Shown: piece by piece, positions 63,753 to 64,000 of the stretch
Layout of the letters: the number at the start of each line of letters is the position of its first letter
Numbering within the stretch: position 1 is the stretch's first letter
Assembly (NCBI RefSeq): GCF_001625695.1
Contig: NZ_AUXY01000051.1
Coordinates: forward strand, 62,001 to 126,000
DNA length: 64,000 nt
Direction: 5' to 3'
DNA from: Pseudoalteromonas luteoviolacea H33-S
Lineage (GTDB): Bacteria > Pseudomonadota > Gammaproteobacteria > Enterobacterales > Alteromonadaceae
Translations under genes and position numbers: made by a program
The notes under the pieces: model-generated
Seen by the model: the letters and a program-made list of their open reading frames with translations, nothing else
Database searches by the model: none
Told to the model about the DNA's origin: nothing

Positions 63753-64000
63753 ATGAGTGAATTAGCAATAACCAATGAAATCGCCCAAGAGGCTTATGAA
63801 GATCTGGTAACCATGCAAGATTGGCTGCGTTGGACGACAAGTCAGTTTGTTGCAAATGGGCTTTTTTATGGCCATGGTACCGACAATCCTTGGGATGAGG
63901 CGGTAAATTTACTCTTGCCAACGCTAAATCTACCGATAGATGCGCCAAAAGACTTGATGCAAGCTAGGCTGACTAGGACAGAAAAAAAGCGTTTAATTGA
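63753..64000 (+). CDS. prmB: Ribosomal protein L3 glutamine methyltransferase (5' part)
   Basis: The first 82 residues are present; the gene runs off the window. MSELAITNEIAQEAYEDLVTMQDWLRWTTSQFVANGLFYGHGTDNPWDEAVNLL in pieces matches the N-terminal helical domain of PrmB. TMQDWLRW and YGHGTDNPWDEA are distinctive. PrmB methylates Gln150 of L3. It diverges from smrB, the standard order. The catalytic NPPY motif lies outside the window. Confidence 0.9.
   Translation, partial: MSELAITNEIAQEAYEDLVTMQDWLRWTTSQFVANGLFYGHGTDNPWDEAVNLLLPTLNLPIDAPKDLMQARLTRTEKKRLI

Overview
The window looks like chromosomal core sequence of a marine gammaproteobacterium of the Pseudoalteromonas/Alteromonadales type. 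The basis is the AT-leaning composition, the gene repertoire (GrxA, SmrA/SmrB, FadR next to DsbB, YebG, a CrsA/CrsR-like switch, a FimS/AlgR-like pair, TonB receptors) and closest recalled resemblance of the proteins. No IS element, phage, CRISPR array, rRNA or tRNA gene was seen. Nearly all of the window is densely coding.

Layout. 1-6 kb, mostly minus strand: the 5' part of deaD, grxA, ppiC, a TonB-dependent receptor, a thioredoxin-like protein and a two-domain acyltransferase resembling the ornithine-lipid synthase OlsF. 6-9.5 kb: a GhrA-like reductase, an overlooked 44-codon secreted-peptide gene (7242-7376), smrA, two small unknown membrane proteins and an orphan CheY-like receiver. 9.6-26.2 kb: rpsT (minus), then murJ, ribF, ileS, lspA, fkpB, ispH, a LytS/LytTR two-component pair, the minor pilin genes pilV-W-X-Y1-E, and two FimT/FimU-like pseudopilins on the other strand. 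This order parallels the P. aeruginosa rpsT-to-fimT region. 26.3-35.4 kb: glnB, bamD, rluD-pgeF-clpB, an oxidoreductase, gshA and a lipoprotein transglycosylase. 35.5-39.2 kb: a CNNM/CorB-type protein, a CcsA-like membrane protein and ffh. 39.2-45 kb: heme acquisition (hugZ-hmuVUT opposite a heme receptor, with a Fur-like box between). 45.2-50 kb: rpsP-rimM-trmD-rplS, then convergent tyrA and pheA. tyrA is preceded by two tandem TyrR-like boxes. pheA has a Phe-rich leader peptide with attenuator. 50-58.7 kb: a GGDEF/EAL protein, yciH, a STAS plus receiver/phosphatase/kinase switch pair, a GAF protein, tyrB, yebG with a LexA box, and comEA. 58.7-64 kb: dsbB with a small partner, fadR, a 2-Cys peroxiredoxin, a two-gene small-protein operon behind a sigma-54-like promoter with two upstream palindromes, a REC-REC protein whose first receiver lacks the phospho-Asp, smrB and the 5' end of prmB.

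Most genes are recognisable housekeeping functions. The least explained items are the sigma-54-type small-protein operon (61601-62117), the secreted 44-residue peptide (7242-7376), the Cys-module duplication next to the PilY1 MIDAS motif, and the structured gap between rpsT and murJ. All assignments come from reading the sequence and remembered families; no database search was run.
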